A DNA stretch of 8,542 bases from Planctomycetota bacterium (GCA_021818565.1 JAKATV010000202.1:1-8542), one strand, 5' to 3'. Shown: positions 1 through 7,259, counted from the stretch's first letter. The notes: generated from the sequence alone by a model not told the origin. A program made the numbers and translations.

Positions 1-95
1 CTTGCGACACTCTGGAATCAGCGATATTTCAAACCTGGCCCGAATTGCGTTGAATCGTGGCACAAAACGTTCCCAACCGAAAGGACAAAGGAATC

Positions 96-251
96 ATGAA
101 AAAAAGATCGAAAAGTAAGATAACCGTGGTCGTTCAGCCACAAACGATTGAAGAGGATCGTCTATTCAGGAACTCGCTATCTCTTTTGCTGACTGAAATT
201 GTTCGGCAGCACAGCAGCGGCCTGAGGAGGCAACATGAGCACGACAAATAA
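96..251 (+). CDS. Small basic protein of unknown function, overlapping the recombinase start
   Basis: This 51-aa protein is not recognised. I chose the ATG at 96 over the in-frame non-ATG codon at 57 because AAAGGA (87-92) and AAGGA (81-85) lie just upstream, and the product then begins with a lysine/arginine-rich tail (MKKRSKSK). A short beta-like stretch follows (ITVVVQP, residues 9-15), then a likely amphipathic helix (EEDRLFRNSLSLLLTEIVRQ), then a charged end rich in His, Arg and Lys. There is no signal peptide or membrane segment. Its last 17 bases overlap the start of the recombinase gene in another frame, so the two are probably co-transcribed and translationally coupled. A DNA-binding accessory role or a recombination directionality factor is conceivable from position and charge, but nothing in the sequence proves it. 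It could also be a leader peptide that only sets recombinase translation. Confidence 0.5.
   Translation: MKKRSKSKITVVVQPQTIEEDRLFRNSLSLLLTEIVRQHSSGLRRQHEHDK
224..230 (+). promoter_or_regulatory. Strong Shine-Dalgarno site of the recombinase
   Basis: GAGGAGG ends 4 bases before the ATG at 235. It lies inside the upstream 51-aa gene, so ribosomes finishing that gene could re-initiate here. It fixes the recombinase start at 235. Confidence 0.7.
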
Positions 252-2202
252 ATTAGAAGGTAAAAGATGCGTGGTAATGCTACGGTGCAGCACGGATCAG
301 CAGACTGAAACCTCCATCCCGGCGCAGCGTGAATTGCTGGCGGACTTTGCACGTACACATGGAATGTCCATTGTCGGGGAAATAAATCTTGAAGGTGTCA
401 GCGGATCGAAACCGGGTAATCGTCCCGACCTGCAGGAACTCACTAATCGAAAGGAGATTGCCAATGACTTTGAGGTATTGCTTGTCCAGACGGAAGATCG
501 TCTGACGCGCAGTGGCTCCGGCCATACTATCTGGATTCAAGAGGAATTGCGGCGACGCGGCATCCAGATTGTGTATGCATCATCCGACACGCCTGAAGGA
601 CAATTCAGTAATACGATTCGAGCCTTAAAGGCGGATGCGGCACTGGAAACGGTGAAATCAACATCTCTGCGCAGCACGCAGGGATATCAGCGAGCTTTGG
701 AGAGTCGTAATGTTGCCACCAGTACACATAGTCCCTACGGCACCCATCGACTTTATTGTTCCGCCGATGATAAGCCGCTCTTCATCATCCGCGACAACAA
801 GGATGGAACGCAGGACCAGCTTGATCCCACCACCCGTGCCGTACTTAGGACCTACGGAACCGTTGGAGGAAAGCCCACCGAACATTACCACAAACAAAAA
901 TCAGAAAAGGTTTATCTCGTTCCCGGCGGGCCTGAAGAAATTCAGGTCGTGCGACTGATATATCAGCGTCGATATATTGAAGGTGTTGGGGGGTTGCGAA
1001 TCGCAAAGGAATTAAATGCCAAAAGTATCCCGGCCTCAATGGGCGGTCGCTGGACGCAGCGGCAGGTCGATGTGATCAGCGAAAACGAAGCGTACACGGG
1101 TGTGAGCGTGGCCAATCGCACCGCTTCCGGACGATTTTATCAGCGCGCCAAAGGCAGCCCACAGAAGGTCGAGCTTGATCCCATGATCATGGTCACAAAA
1201 CGCACACTGCCGGTGCGGCTGAGACCACCGGAGGAATGGGTTCGACAAGATCAGCCCTATCTGAAGGATTATTTAGCCGAACCGCTGCGAAGTATTGCCG
1301 CTGAACGAATCGACACTGTTTGGACAGAACGGTGTCGGAATGATCGAAAGAAGCGATCCTATAATACTCATGCCACGAGCCAATACTTATTAACCGATTT
1401 GCTACGTGCGAAGCAAGATGGCAGATTACTCAAAGGTCAGACCTCTGGTCTACGGGGAAAATACGTTCGATACTACGCCCACGCCATTTCTCGCAAGTAT
1501 CCGGAATTGGCGGGGTTTCCCAGTCATACCTTTAGGGCAGACATACTTGAAGAAGCGTTGCTTTCGGTACTATCCGAAACACTCCGAGCGATGCCCGATT
1601 TGAGGGACGAAATTACAAGGATTGTGCGGGCTGAACTGGCGGCGCAGCAGCCTGATACTGCTGATACGCTCGAACAGCTACAACAGCAGTACGTCGCCGT
1701 ATCTAAGAAAATCACTCGTCTGTTAGACATTGACTCGGACGGCGCGATACCAGAAGTCAAAGTGAAAATACTCGCACTGAAAGGGGAGCAACGCGCCATC
1801 GAAAAACGGATCAAGGAGACACAGCAAGCAGAAAGCGGAGTTGATGCTCTGGACATTGATCAGATCGTCGATGCCGTGATGGTGCGATTGGAGCACCTTT
1901 CCGATGAACTTCCGAATTTGCTCGTCTACCAGTTACGGCAGGTTCTGGCCGCCATGACCCACACGCTGACAGCAGATATGATGACTCGAGAAGTAGAAAT
2001 GGTGTTAAGGCTGCCATCTACCGCCGTGAATGACGTAAAAACAGCCATTTCTGAATTGTGCCTACAACAAAGTTCGGGGTCACCAACTTTGTGGCAGACA
2101 CAATTGGATGAATGCCTTGTTTTGGCCAGAATTCGCTGTGATTATGAGCGGTTATGCGGCAAGCCATGCTTTACTTGCCGCCGTTTACCGAAGGCGGCGT
2201 GA
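235..2202 (+). CDS. Large serine recombinase (site-specific integrase/resolvase family)
   Basis: This 655-aa large serine recombinase would cut and rejoin DNA at paired att sites through a phosphoserine link. Residues 11-150 form the resolvase catalytic domain: R17 and S19 in the MLRCST motif match the catalytic Arg and Ser, R63 lies in GNRPDL, and R89/R92 lie in EDRLTR. Residues 165-300 match the Recombinase DNA-binding domain (SPYGTHRL, VPGGPEEIQVVRLIY, ELNAKSIP, RWTQRQV). The next region (about 384-434) is where a zinc beta-ribbon should lie (LLTDLLRAKQDGRLLKG, RYYAHA), but it has no cysteine. A coiled coil follows (about 478-530), and the C-terminus has a cluster C635, C641, C645, C648. 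The length fits the family, and the catalytic residues suggest an active enzyme. The start is set by GAGGAGG at 224-230. It overlaps the 51-aa gene and converges on the glycosidase operon. Whether it belongs to a phage, an integrative element or a lone element is not visible. Confidence 0.93.
   Translation: MSTTNKLEGKRCVVMLRCSTDQQTETSIPAQRELLADFARTHGMSIVGEINLEGVSGSKPGNRPDLQELTNRKEIANDFEVLLVQTEDRLTRSGSGHTIWIQEELRRRGIQIVYASSDTPEGQFSNTIRALKADAALETVKSTSLRSTQGYQRALESRNVATSTHSPYGTHRLYCSADDKPLFIIRDNKDGTQDQLDPTTRAVLRTYGTVGGKPTEHYHKQKSEKVYLVPGGPEEIQVVRLIYQRRYIEGVGGLRIAKELNAKSIPASMGGRWTQRQVDVISENEAYTGVSVANRTASGRFYQRAKGSPQKVELDPMIMVTKRTLPVRLRPPEEWVRQDQPYLKDYLAEPLRSIAAERIDTVWTERCRNDRKKRSYNTHATSQYLLTDLLRAKQDGRLLKGQTSGLRGKYVRYYAHAISRKYPELAGFPSHTFRADILEEALLSVLSETLRAMPDLRDEITRIVRAELAAQQPDTADTLEQLQQQYVAVSKKITRLLDIDSDGAIPEVKVKILALKGEQRAIEKRIKETQQAESGVDALDIDQIVDAVMVRLEHLSDELPNLLVYQLRQVLAAMTHTLTADMMTREVEMVLRLPSTAVNDVKTAISELCLQQSSGSPTLWQTQLDECLVLARIRCDYERLCGKPCFTCRRLPKAA
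2177..2198. repeat. Inverted repeat at the 3' end of the recombinase gene
   Basis: GCCGCC (2177-2182) and GGCGGC (2193-2198) are perfect 6-bp complements around a 10-base spacer, ending four bases before the last base of the recombinase stop codon. A stem-loop in the mRNA is likely. No T run follows, so it is at best a poor intrinsic terminator. It may simply reflect the codons of the C-terminal residues. Confidence 0.35.
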
Positions 2203-2352
2203 GACATACAGCCGCTGGGTAAACATGGGTGCGCGAGAAAGAATAAGCTCGTTAGACTCCACATGATCCCGACACATCAGTCACAAGAAGGCCTGCTGAT
2301 TGGATACAACCGGCCCCTGGGCCATCATTGTCATCAGGTAGTTTATGGCTGC
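2203..2352. other. Convergent intergenic region without a recognisable gene
   Basis: These 150 bases separate the recombinase stop from the end of the glycosidase gene on the other strand. I see no RNA gene, no good intrinsic terminator and no supported ORF. A short palindrome (GGCCC-CT-GGGCC, 2312-2323) has only a two-base centre. If the recombinase gene lies at the edge of a mobile element, an attachment site could be here, but none can be identified from one end alone. Confidence 0.5.
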
Positions 2353-3750
2353 CTACACCATCTCCAATACCAGCATATTCCAATCCACGAAACCCTGATG
2401 ACTCAACGGAGCGCCTGTATCGGGATCATAATATTCGTTCAATGATCCGCTGGTTGCGAGGTCGGATGCCAAAAGTTGCAGGGTTTTATCCGCCAGATTT
2501 TCCGCCTCCGCTTTATAGCCATAGTTCTTCAGGCCTTGCCACACGAAGTAATTCGTAATTATCCAGATCGGCCCCAGCCAATTGCTGGGGTTGCCGCTGC
2601 GCTCCAGAGAATACATGGTCTCCTGTTTGGATAGCGAGCGCACGCCATACGCCGCGTGGAAGGTCTTATCATTGAGATAATGCAATTGCACCAGATCAGC
2701 AGCCTGTTGCGGTGTGGCCAGTGAACACCACATGGGCAAAAAGCCTGTAAACATCTGTATTCTCAGCGGCAGGCAATGCCATGACATCGGCATCCCTTCC
2801 GGTATGCCCGGAAGCAATTCTGCGCGACGATCCTTACATTGCACATCCACGGTGTAATAGAAACGATCACGTGGATCCCAGCAATATTCTTGCATCCGCC
2901 GACCCTGTTCGTCCGCTTGACGCGCCAAGCGTTTTTGGTCATGCGGACGATCGAGCCGCCGCGCGACTTCCGCCGCAGCTCGCAAATCCTGATAATACAG
3001 GCTGTTAAGCAGCATATTGGCCGAAGAAAAAAACGGGCGGCCAAAAGTAGTAGGATCGTTGTCGTCTCCGATACCAACATCATCACCCCAAACCAATAAT
3101 CCGATTTTACTTTGATTTCCCAACTCCCAGGATTCATAAAAGTGCAGCAATTTATCGAACTGTGGTGCTAGCCATCGCACATCACCCATCTGGTCCGCTG
3201 CCAGTAGCGCCAATTGCCCGAATACCGGCTTGGCCTGATTACGGTAATTCGGACAGTCTTTTATCAGGCATCCCAACGGATCGGGATTATCTACGGCAAT
3301 CATGATCGGAATCCGCCCCGTTTCCGCTTGATGTTCCAGAAAATTTAACAGGCTGCCCTGAGTGTGACGCCTAACTTTTTCCAGAAGATTATGGTCGCCC
3401 GTCAGATGCGCCAGCCGGAAAAGTCCGCGACTGGTCCACAGCGTATCCCAGTCCCACAACTGTGTGGAATAGGCCTTCCCCGCCAAGCTCGGTGAGACAC
3501 TGGGATGGCGCAGGATTCCTTGCGCGGGCCGAAGGAGCTGCGGTGCAACTTTATGGAAGTACGCCAGTAACTTTTGCGCAGCGGCTTTGCGAGCCGCGGG
3601 TGATAACGGTGCTCGGCGGGCAGCGGCGGGCTGACCCACCGGCACGCCGGTGCCCGGTGCCCCATCACTCTGTTGTACGGCATCACCCAAGGCGGCAACG
3701 CCGGTTATGGCCATACTCGCCAGAAAATTCCGCCTTGAAAAATTGTTCAT
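2353..3750 (-). CDS. Tat-exported (alpha/alpha)6-barrel glycoside hydrolase, GH63/GH37/MGH1-like
   Basis: This is a 465-aa exported glycosidase. The ATG at 3750 is preferred over the upstream in-frame TTG (3786) because AAAGGA (3759-3764) sits 8 bases before it and the product then begins with a twin-arginine signal, SRRNFLA (residues 5-11), plus a short hydrophobic stretch. The mature part has the marks of the (alpha/alpha)6-barrel inverting hydrolases of the trehalase/GH63/mannosylglycerate-hydrolase type: LWDWDTLW (98-105), GDDVGIGDDNDP (222-233, likely holding the acid Asp), SNWLGPIWIITNY (389-401, like the WRGPIW motif), E439 in LNEYYDPDTG (likely base) and FVDWNMLVLEM (454-464). The fold call is firm. 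The substrate is unknown; family members cut alpha-glucosides, trehalose, mannosylglycerate and similar compounds. It begins 22 bases after the GH42-like gene and is probably co-transcribed as the last gene of the operon. The domain looks complete. Confidence 0.87.
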   Translation of the reverse strand: MNNFSRRNFLASMAITGVAALGDAVQQSDGAPGTGVPVGQPAAARRAPLSPAARKAAAQKLLAYFHKVAPQLLRPAQGILRHPSVSPSLAGKAYSTQLWDWDTLWTSRGLFRLAHLTGDHNLLEKVRRHTQGSLLNFLEHQAETGRIPIMIAVDNPDPLGCLIKDCPNYRNQAKPVFGQLALLAADQMGDVRWLAPQFDKLLHFYESWELGNQSKIGLLVWGDDVGIGDDNDPTTFGRPFFSSANMLLNSLYYQDLRAAAEVARRLDRPHDQKRLARQADEQGRRMQEYCWDPRDRFYYTVDVQCKDRRAELLPGIPEGMPMSWHCLPLRIQMFTGFLPMWCSLATPQQAADLVQLHYLNDKTFHAAYGVRSLSKQETMYSLERSGNPSNWLGPIWIITNYFVWQGLKNYGYKAEAENLADKTLQLLASDLATSGSLNEYYDPDTGAPLSHQGFVDWNMLVLEMV

Positions 3751-3758
3751 CGCTGCGA

Positions 3759-3764
3759 TCCTTT
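3759..3764 (-). promoter_or_regulatory. Shine-Dalgarno site that fixes the glycosidase start at 3750
   Basis: On the - strand this reads AAAGGA, 8 bases before the ATG at 3750. It lies in the short gap after the preceding stop codon (3773-3775). It rules against the in-frame TTG at 3786, which would overlap that gene and bury the twin-arginine motif inside a longer leader. Confidence 0.65.
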
Positions 3765-3772
3765 TTATTAAA

Positions 3773-6061
3773 CTATCTCGTTCCAACCGACTTTTCTAAT
3801 TCGCTATGCTGCGAAACGCCTTTCCACGACCGATGGACACCTAACAACACCGTTTGGAATTGCCGTAGCGAAACATTGAAATGGTAAGCCTTGGCGGCCA
3901 CTATTTTCCCGGCCAGCAAGTTGTATACCGTGCTGCGGTGCGGCAGCGTGATTGTCCGCATTCCCGCCACGCCGTCACTGCTGACCATCATCAGGCGGCC
4001 ATCGGTCTGAAAAGCATCATTGGTATTCAAGTAGACATGCACGCCAAGATGCGGCAGCAGTGCGCGCCAAATCGCGGCCGTCACTCTTGGATCACCGACA
4101 AATACCGATTGGTATTTGGGAAATCGCTTTAATGCCATCGAAACGCCTCCGTTCGGTACGTAGTGCGCCAACGGGATGGCGGCGGCATCGGCTACCCTCC
4201 AAGTGGGGGCATCAGCCCCGTTAACGCCGGCGATGGCTTCGGTGGGCAAGTGCAGTGCGTTGTCACCCATGATCGCACTGGCGGACAGATTGCTGGTGGA
4301 GGTTCGAAGACGTAATTTCATACCGATCAGGCGGCTGGCGGCCGCCGTATCGACGCCGCCTTTCCGGATGAACCCGGCCCCATACATCCAGATGACGGTG
4401 CGCCCGCCGCGCTCCACTTTTTCCCGAATGACACGGCGCGTGGCCGCATTGACATGCCATGCATTGAGGAAAATAATTACCTTGGCACGGGGAAAGTTCG
4501 GCTCTTTCAGATCTGAAAGCAAGTAGAAGCCGACACTCGCTCCACAGTGGAAAAATTCGGTAGGGTAGTTCACCAGTGCTGGGTATAACGGCAACACCCG
4601 GCCCGGTTCAACGCGTGCATAAGACGGAGATCGCTCATCATAAATAACCGCCACCTGCGGTTCATACTGAGTTCGCGGCGCATATTTCACATAAGTTCTC
4701 CGCAGCTGTTCCATGTCTTTCCAGATACCGGCATTGTTTAGCCAGCCCGCTCCAAAAAGGTCCATCCACCAGGTACCGAGCCGGTGGACCATCATCTGCC
4801 CGAAATTCCGGTTGTGAACCGCGTTGGTCTGGCTTAAGTCGGCGCAGTGCGCTGCGAATCCGGGAGCCTCGCCTTTATCGGGTGTGTCGAGAAATGTACT
4901 TGTATCATCTTCCAACAACCACAATTTGCCATGCAGTGTCGCACTATCCACCGGCCCCATAAAGGCAGGGGATCCGCCAGGTCCACGATCCCTGTAAGAA
5001 ACCGGTGACGCGATAGCATCAATATTCTTGCAATGCAGCAGCCTGCCCAACGCACGGTCAGAAGTGTCGGAAGTTGGCAATTCGAAATCGTAGCCATAAA
5101 ATGTCACAACCAGCGACCGGTCGGCGGTGGCACGTTTGACAACCGCTGCGAGTTGCATAATCCGGTCCGCGGTGATGTCGCTCTGGTAGTTCAGGTAGTC
5201 CACGTATCGCTGCTCGCCGGGTTTATAGAATGGATAATTTGTCGCAGGCCCCGTCGGTGGAATGTTGGCTGTCCTGAACGACACTCGGCCGTCGCGCCAG
5301 GCCGTCCGCAAATTGCTATTGGTGTGGTAATGGCGTTTTAGCCAGCGGGCGAAACCGTGGCGGTTAGCCTGTGAATAATCAAAACCGGGATGCTGCCAGT
5401 ACTTTGGTGTAAACCACTCGGCGGTATGACCATGGGTGATATGGTAGCCGATGACGCGATCCGCGTATTTGGATCGCTGGATATGTTTAATGAACGCAGT
5501 CAATGCCCGCGCGGCCGAGTGATACCATAAACGCGAGGCCACGCAACTCATCGGATGCGAACCGTTGGCGTACGCAATCTGTTGGGGCGGATGGCTGGCT
5601 CGAAAACCCGCCGCCCCGCACCAAACTCGTGGGAGCAGCCAGGCGTGTGGATCGTTCTTCAATATAAATGCGCACTGACGATCCACTCGCTGATATCCCA
5701 GCGGATGGCGAGCGTCAGGTAATGTCCCGACCCATGGGGCTGGAAAGGTGATGATGTGCACACCCTGCGCCGCCGCAAGGCGAATTTCCGCAGCGGATTG
5801 GATTAGTACTGGCTTATTGCCAATTGAAATCCGCACGAAAAGCGCCATTGGCGGTGTTGGCTTGCCATTGATAAACAAATGGGGATACCCATTTACCATT
5901 CGCACTCGGGTGTTCGCTTCACGTTGATTCAATCGCGCCTTCAATTGGCCAAAAGATGCCGCCGATAATGGCGGTGAAGCCGCTAATGGAGGAATTAAAA
6001 TGACGAGCAGAGTTGGAAATATGGTTTGAAAACTAACGCGATGGTTTACTTTTGCACACAT
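3773..6061 (-). CDS. Secreted GH42-like (clan GH-A) glycosidase with trimerisation-like domain
   Basis: This 762-aa protein has a Sec signal peptide (residues 1-35: basic start, hydrophobic FPTLLVILIPPLAA, likely cut near PLSAA). The ATG at 6061 is preferred to an in-frame TTG at 6088, although its Shine-Dalgarno (GTGAGA) is weak. After a strand pair typical of these enzymes (PHLFINGKPTPPMAL, 60-73), residues about 70-440 look like a TIM barrel. E215 in GHTAEWFTP is the likely acid/base and E384 in LWLLEDDTST the likely nucleophile. Residues about 466-570 (PQVAVIYDERSP, AKVIIFLNAWHV, ERGGRTVIWMYGAGFI) match the GATase-like trimerisation domain of GH42 beta-galactosidases, and a beta-rich tail ends the protein. 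The classical Asn-Glu pair of clan GH-A is Ala-Glu here, so it is a divergent member. Substrate and linkage are unknown, and beta-galactosidase is only a class label. It lies 22 bases upstream of the Tat-exported glycosidase. Confidence 0.82.
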   Translation of the reverse strand: MCAKVNHRVSFQTIFPTLLVILIPPLAASPPLSAASFGQLKARLNQREANTRVRMVNGYPHLFINGKPTPPMALFVRISIGNKPVLIQSAAEIRLAAAQGVHIITFPAPWVGTLPDARHPLGYQRVDRQCAFILKNDPHAWLLPRVWCGAAGFRASHPPQQIAYANGSHPMSCVASRLWYHSAARALTAFIKHIQRSKYADRVIGYHITHGHTAEWFTPKYWQHPGFDYSQANRHGFARWLKRHYHTNSNLRTAWRDGRVSFRTANIPPTGPATNYPFYKPGEQRYVDYLNYQSDITADRIMQLAAVVKRATADRSLVVTFYGYDFELPTSDTSDRALGRLLHCKNIDAIASPVSYRDRGPGGSPAFMGPVDSATLHGKLWLLEDDTSTFLDTPDKGEAPGFAAHCADLSQTNAVHNRNFGQMMVHRLGTWWMDLFGAGWLNNAGIWKDMEQLRRTYVKYAPRTQYEPQVAVIYDERSPSYARVEPGRVLPLYPALVNYPTEFFHCGASVGFYLLSDLKEPNFPRAKVIIFLNAWHVNAATRRVIREKVERGGRTVIWMYGAGFIRKGGVDTAAASRLIGMKLRLRTSTSNLSASAIMGDNALHLPTEAIAGVNGADAPTWRVADAAAIPLAHYVPNGGVSMALKRFPKYQSVFVGDPRVTAAIWRALLPHLGVHVYLNTNDAFQTDGRLMMVSSDGVAGMRTITLPHRSTVYNLLAGKIVAAKAYHFNVSLRQFQTVLLGVHRSWKGVSQHSELEKSVGTR

Positions 6062-6328
6062 GGTTTTTCTCACTGCGTCACGGACCAATCACACCCCGTC
6101 TAGAAGCAACACTCACCCCCGCTACACTCTCTTATGTCCCGACTTTTTTGGTTCATAAACTTTCAAGGTCGGGTCGCCACCTCGGATGGTCAAACCCTCT
6201 GACCGTGAATAGTTAGCCTATTTCCAAAACTGCGTGTCTTGCGGCCAGTTTCTGGTTTTTTCCTCCGGTTTTTCGGACCAAAGTATTCGGACGGGTACGC
6301 TTTCCTTTAATGGTTTCTAAGCTGGATA
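6062..6328. other. 267-bp intergenic region, possible internal control point of the operon
   Basis: This is the only long gap in the - strand gene cluster. I see no supported gene or RNA and no convincing -35/-10 pair. It holds a 6-bp inverted repeat (6138-6173). On the + strand it also has a tiny CCAG-TTT-CTGG hairpin followed by six T, which is useless for the - strand genes. The length and the weak ribosome site of the next gene fit a separate promoter or a regulated leader, but this is inference. Confidence 0.4.
6138..6173. repeat. Inverted repeat CCCGAC/GTCGGG in the leader of the GH42-like gene
   Basis: CCCGAC (6138-6143) and GTCGGG (6168-6173) are perfect complements with 24 AT-rich bases between them, about 80-110 bases upstream of the GH42-like start. 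It could be an operator or an RNA stem, or chance; a single 6-bp pair is weak evidence. Confidence 0.3.
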
Positions 6329-7183
6329 TCATAGTTCATGATCCGTTCCGCTGGTATCAATGTGACCTATGCACCGATCCCCGTTCATAAACTCAATACG
6401 CCCTTGGCGGTAACGTAAGCGAACCTTGCCCAAGCCGTCCAATTCCAAGCTTGCGCCCTCGTTGACACGGATGGAATTATCGTGTGTGTGAATACCCACT
6501 TCCTTGAAATGGCCGGAGAGGTCCACACCGACATTGCCTCCGCCATTGAGACCGATGGCTTTTTCAAATTGGTCCGCCTCGCCATCTCCCCCTTGGATCT
6601 GAATGCCATATCGGCTTAGCCCGCGAGATGGTTGAATATTTACACCGATAACCTCGGTGTTTTGCGGTTCCGGATATAGGTTATGCATTTCAACATTTAC
6701 GCCGATTGCCACCCCGTTCGCGTGGTTATGCACCTCTGAATGATGGCCAGCCGCCCAGCCCACACCCTTCTTTATCAAACTCGAGCACAGTACGACGGCA
6801 TCCCCGATGATCTGATGACTGATAAGCTGGGCGAAGAGAGTATACGGATATGAGTGCGGTCCCTTTTCTTCCTGAAGAAGCGAGAGGACTTCATGGGTGT
6901 CTGCGCGCCCATGATGATTATCGCCACGCTCAAACAGGACCATCGTATCTAGCGGAACATTCCGCACCTGGCCCTGCTTCACGAACGTTTTAAGCGGCTT
7001 TCCTTCTGTAACCAGCGATGGGTGGACTGGATTGTCAGCCGTGGCGGCCGCAGCTTGTTTACTGGCTCGCAGACCGCCCAGCATGGCCAGCAGCCCGCCC
7101 CACAAGAAGTAACGGCGGCCATAACCCACGCGATTGTTTGTAACCGGCGGTAGTTCTACCTTGGATTGTCGATTCTTTTCCAT
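6329..7183 (-). CDS. Tat-exported glycine-rich beta-repeat protein, phage tail/hyaluronidase-stalk-like
   Basis: This is a 284-aa exported protein without an enzyme motif that I recognise. ACAGGA (7191-7196) sits 7 bases before the ATG at 7183. GRRYFLWGGLLAML (22-35) is a good twin-arginine signal, followed by an alanine-rich cleavage zone (44-49). From about residue 127 the protein turns into short turns of the type I/V-G-hydrophobic-N/D/H: AIGVNVEMHN (159-168), VIGVNIQPSRG (178-188), YGIQIQGG (192-199), AIGLNGGGNVGVDLSGH (209-225), VGIHTHDNSIRVNEGASLELDG (starting at 229). The end, GRIEFMNGDRCIGHID, is compact. This order (G-rich strands, then VDLSG, then ELDG..KVRLRY) recalls the C-terminal parts of phage tail fibres and HylP-type triple beta-helices, which are trimeric and bind or cut glycans. 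It lies between a secreted protein of unknown function and two secreted glycosidases, so a binding or scaffold role is the simplest guess. The likeness is by eye only. Confidence 0.65.
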   Translation of the reverse strand: MEKNRQSKVELPPVTNNRVGYGRRYFLWGGLLAMLGGLRASKQAAAATADNPVHPSLVTEGKPLKTFVKQGQVRNVPLDTMVLFERGDNHHGRADTHEVLSLLQEEKGPHSYPYTLFAQLISHQIIGDAVVLCSSLIKKGVGWAAGHHSEVHNHANGVAIGVNVEMHNLYPEPQNTEVIGVNIQPSRGLSRYGIQIQGGDGEADQFEKAIGLNGGGNVGVDLSGHFKEVGIHTHDNSIRVNEGASLELDGLGKVRLRYRQGRIEFMNGDRCIGHIDTSGTDHEL

Positions 7184-7224
7184 AGAAACATCCTGTAAGA
7201 TATATAGGCCATTGTTTCTTTTTC

Positions 7225-7248
7225 TTGCCGCGAAATGCCGGGCGGCAA
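7225..7248. repeat. Stem-loop between two operon genes
   Basis: TTGCCGC (7225-7231) and GCGGCAA (7242-7248) are perfect 7-bp complements with a 10-base loop, in the 76-base gap between the 382-aa gene and the 284-aa gene. On the - strand the stem is followed by GAAAAAGAAAC, not by T residues, so it is not a normal intrinsic terminator. A hairpin here could protect the 3' end of the upstream transcript or cause partial termination, and so set different levels for the two genes. Confidence 0.45.
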
Positions 7249-7259
7249 TATTGTTTTGC

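Noticed and set aside
1..30. Possible -35/-10 pair (TTGCGA at 2-7, GATATT at 23-28) before the small gene
   Set aside because: Each hexamer matches the consensus at only four of six bases and the spacing is 15, so it is not supported as a promoter.
235..2202. Reading the recombinase as a broken pseudogene because its zinc-ribbon cysteines are missing
   Set aside because: The frame is intact over 655 codons, the catalytic Ser and Arg residues are present and the coiled coil is kept, so a divergent working enzyme is more likely.
2312..2323. GGCCC-CT-GGGCC palindrome as a terminator for either convergent gene
   Set aside because: The two-base centre is too short for a hairpin loop without opening the stem, and there is no T run on either strand.
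2263..2445. Short + strand open frame after the recombinase
   Set aside because: It overlaps the 3' end of the convergent glycosidase gene, has no Shine-Dalgarno, and its product shows no motif.
3462..3887. 141-codon open frame on the + strand
   Set aside because: It is antisense to the two glycosidase genes and crosses their junction. The composition (many Pro, Arg, Ser) is typical of a reverse-frame artefact.
6242..6262. CCAG-TTT-CTGG hairpin followed by six T as an intrinsic terminator
   Set aside because: It would work only for + strand transcripts, no + strand gene lies upstream nearby, and the stem is just 4 bp.
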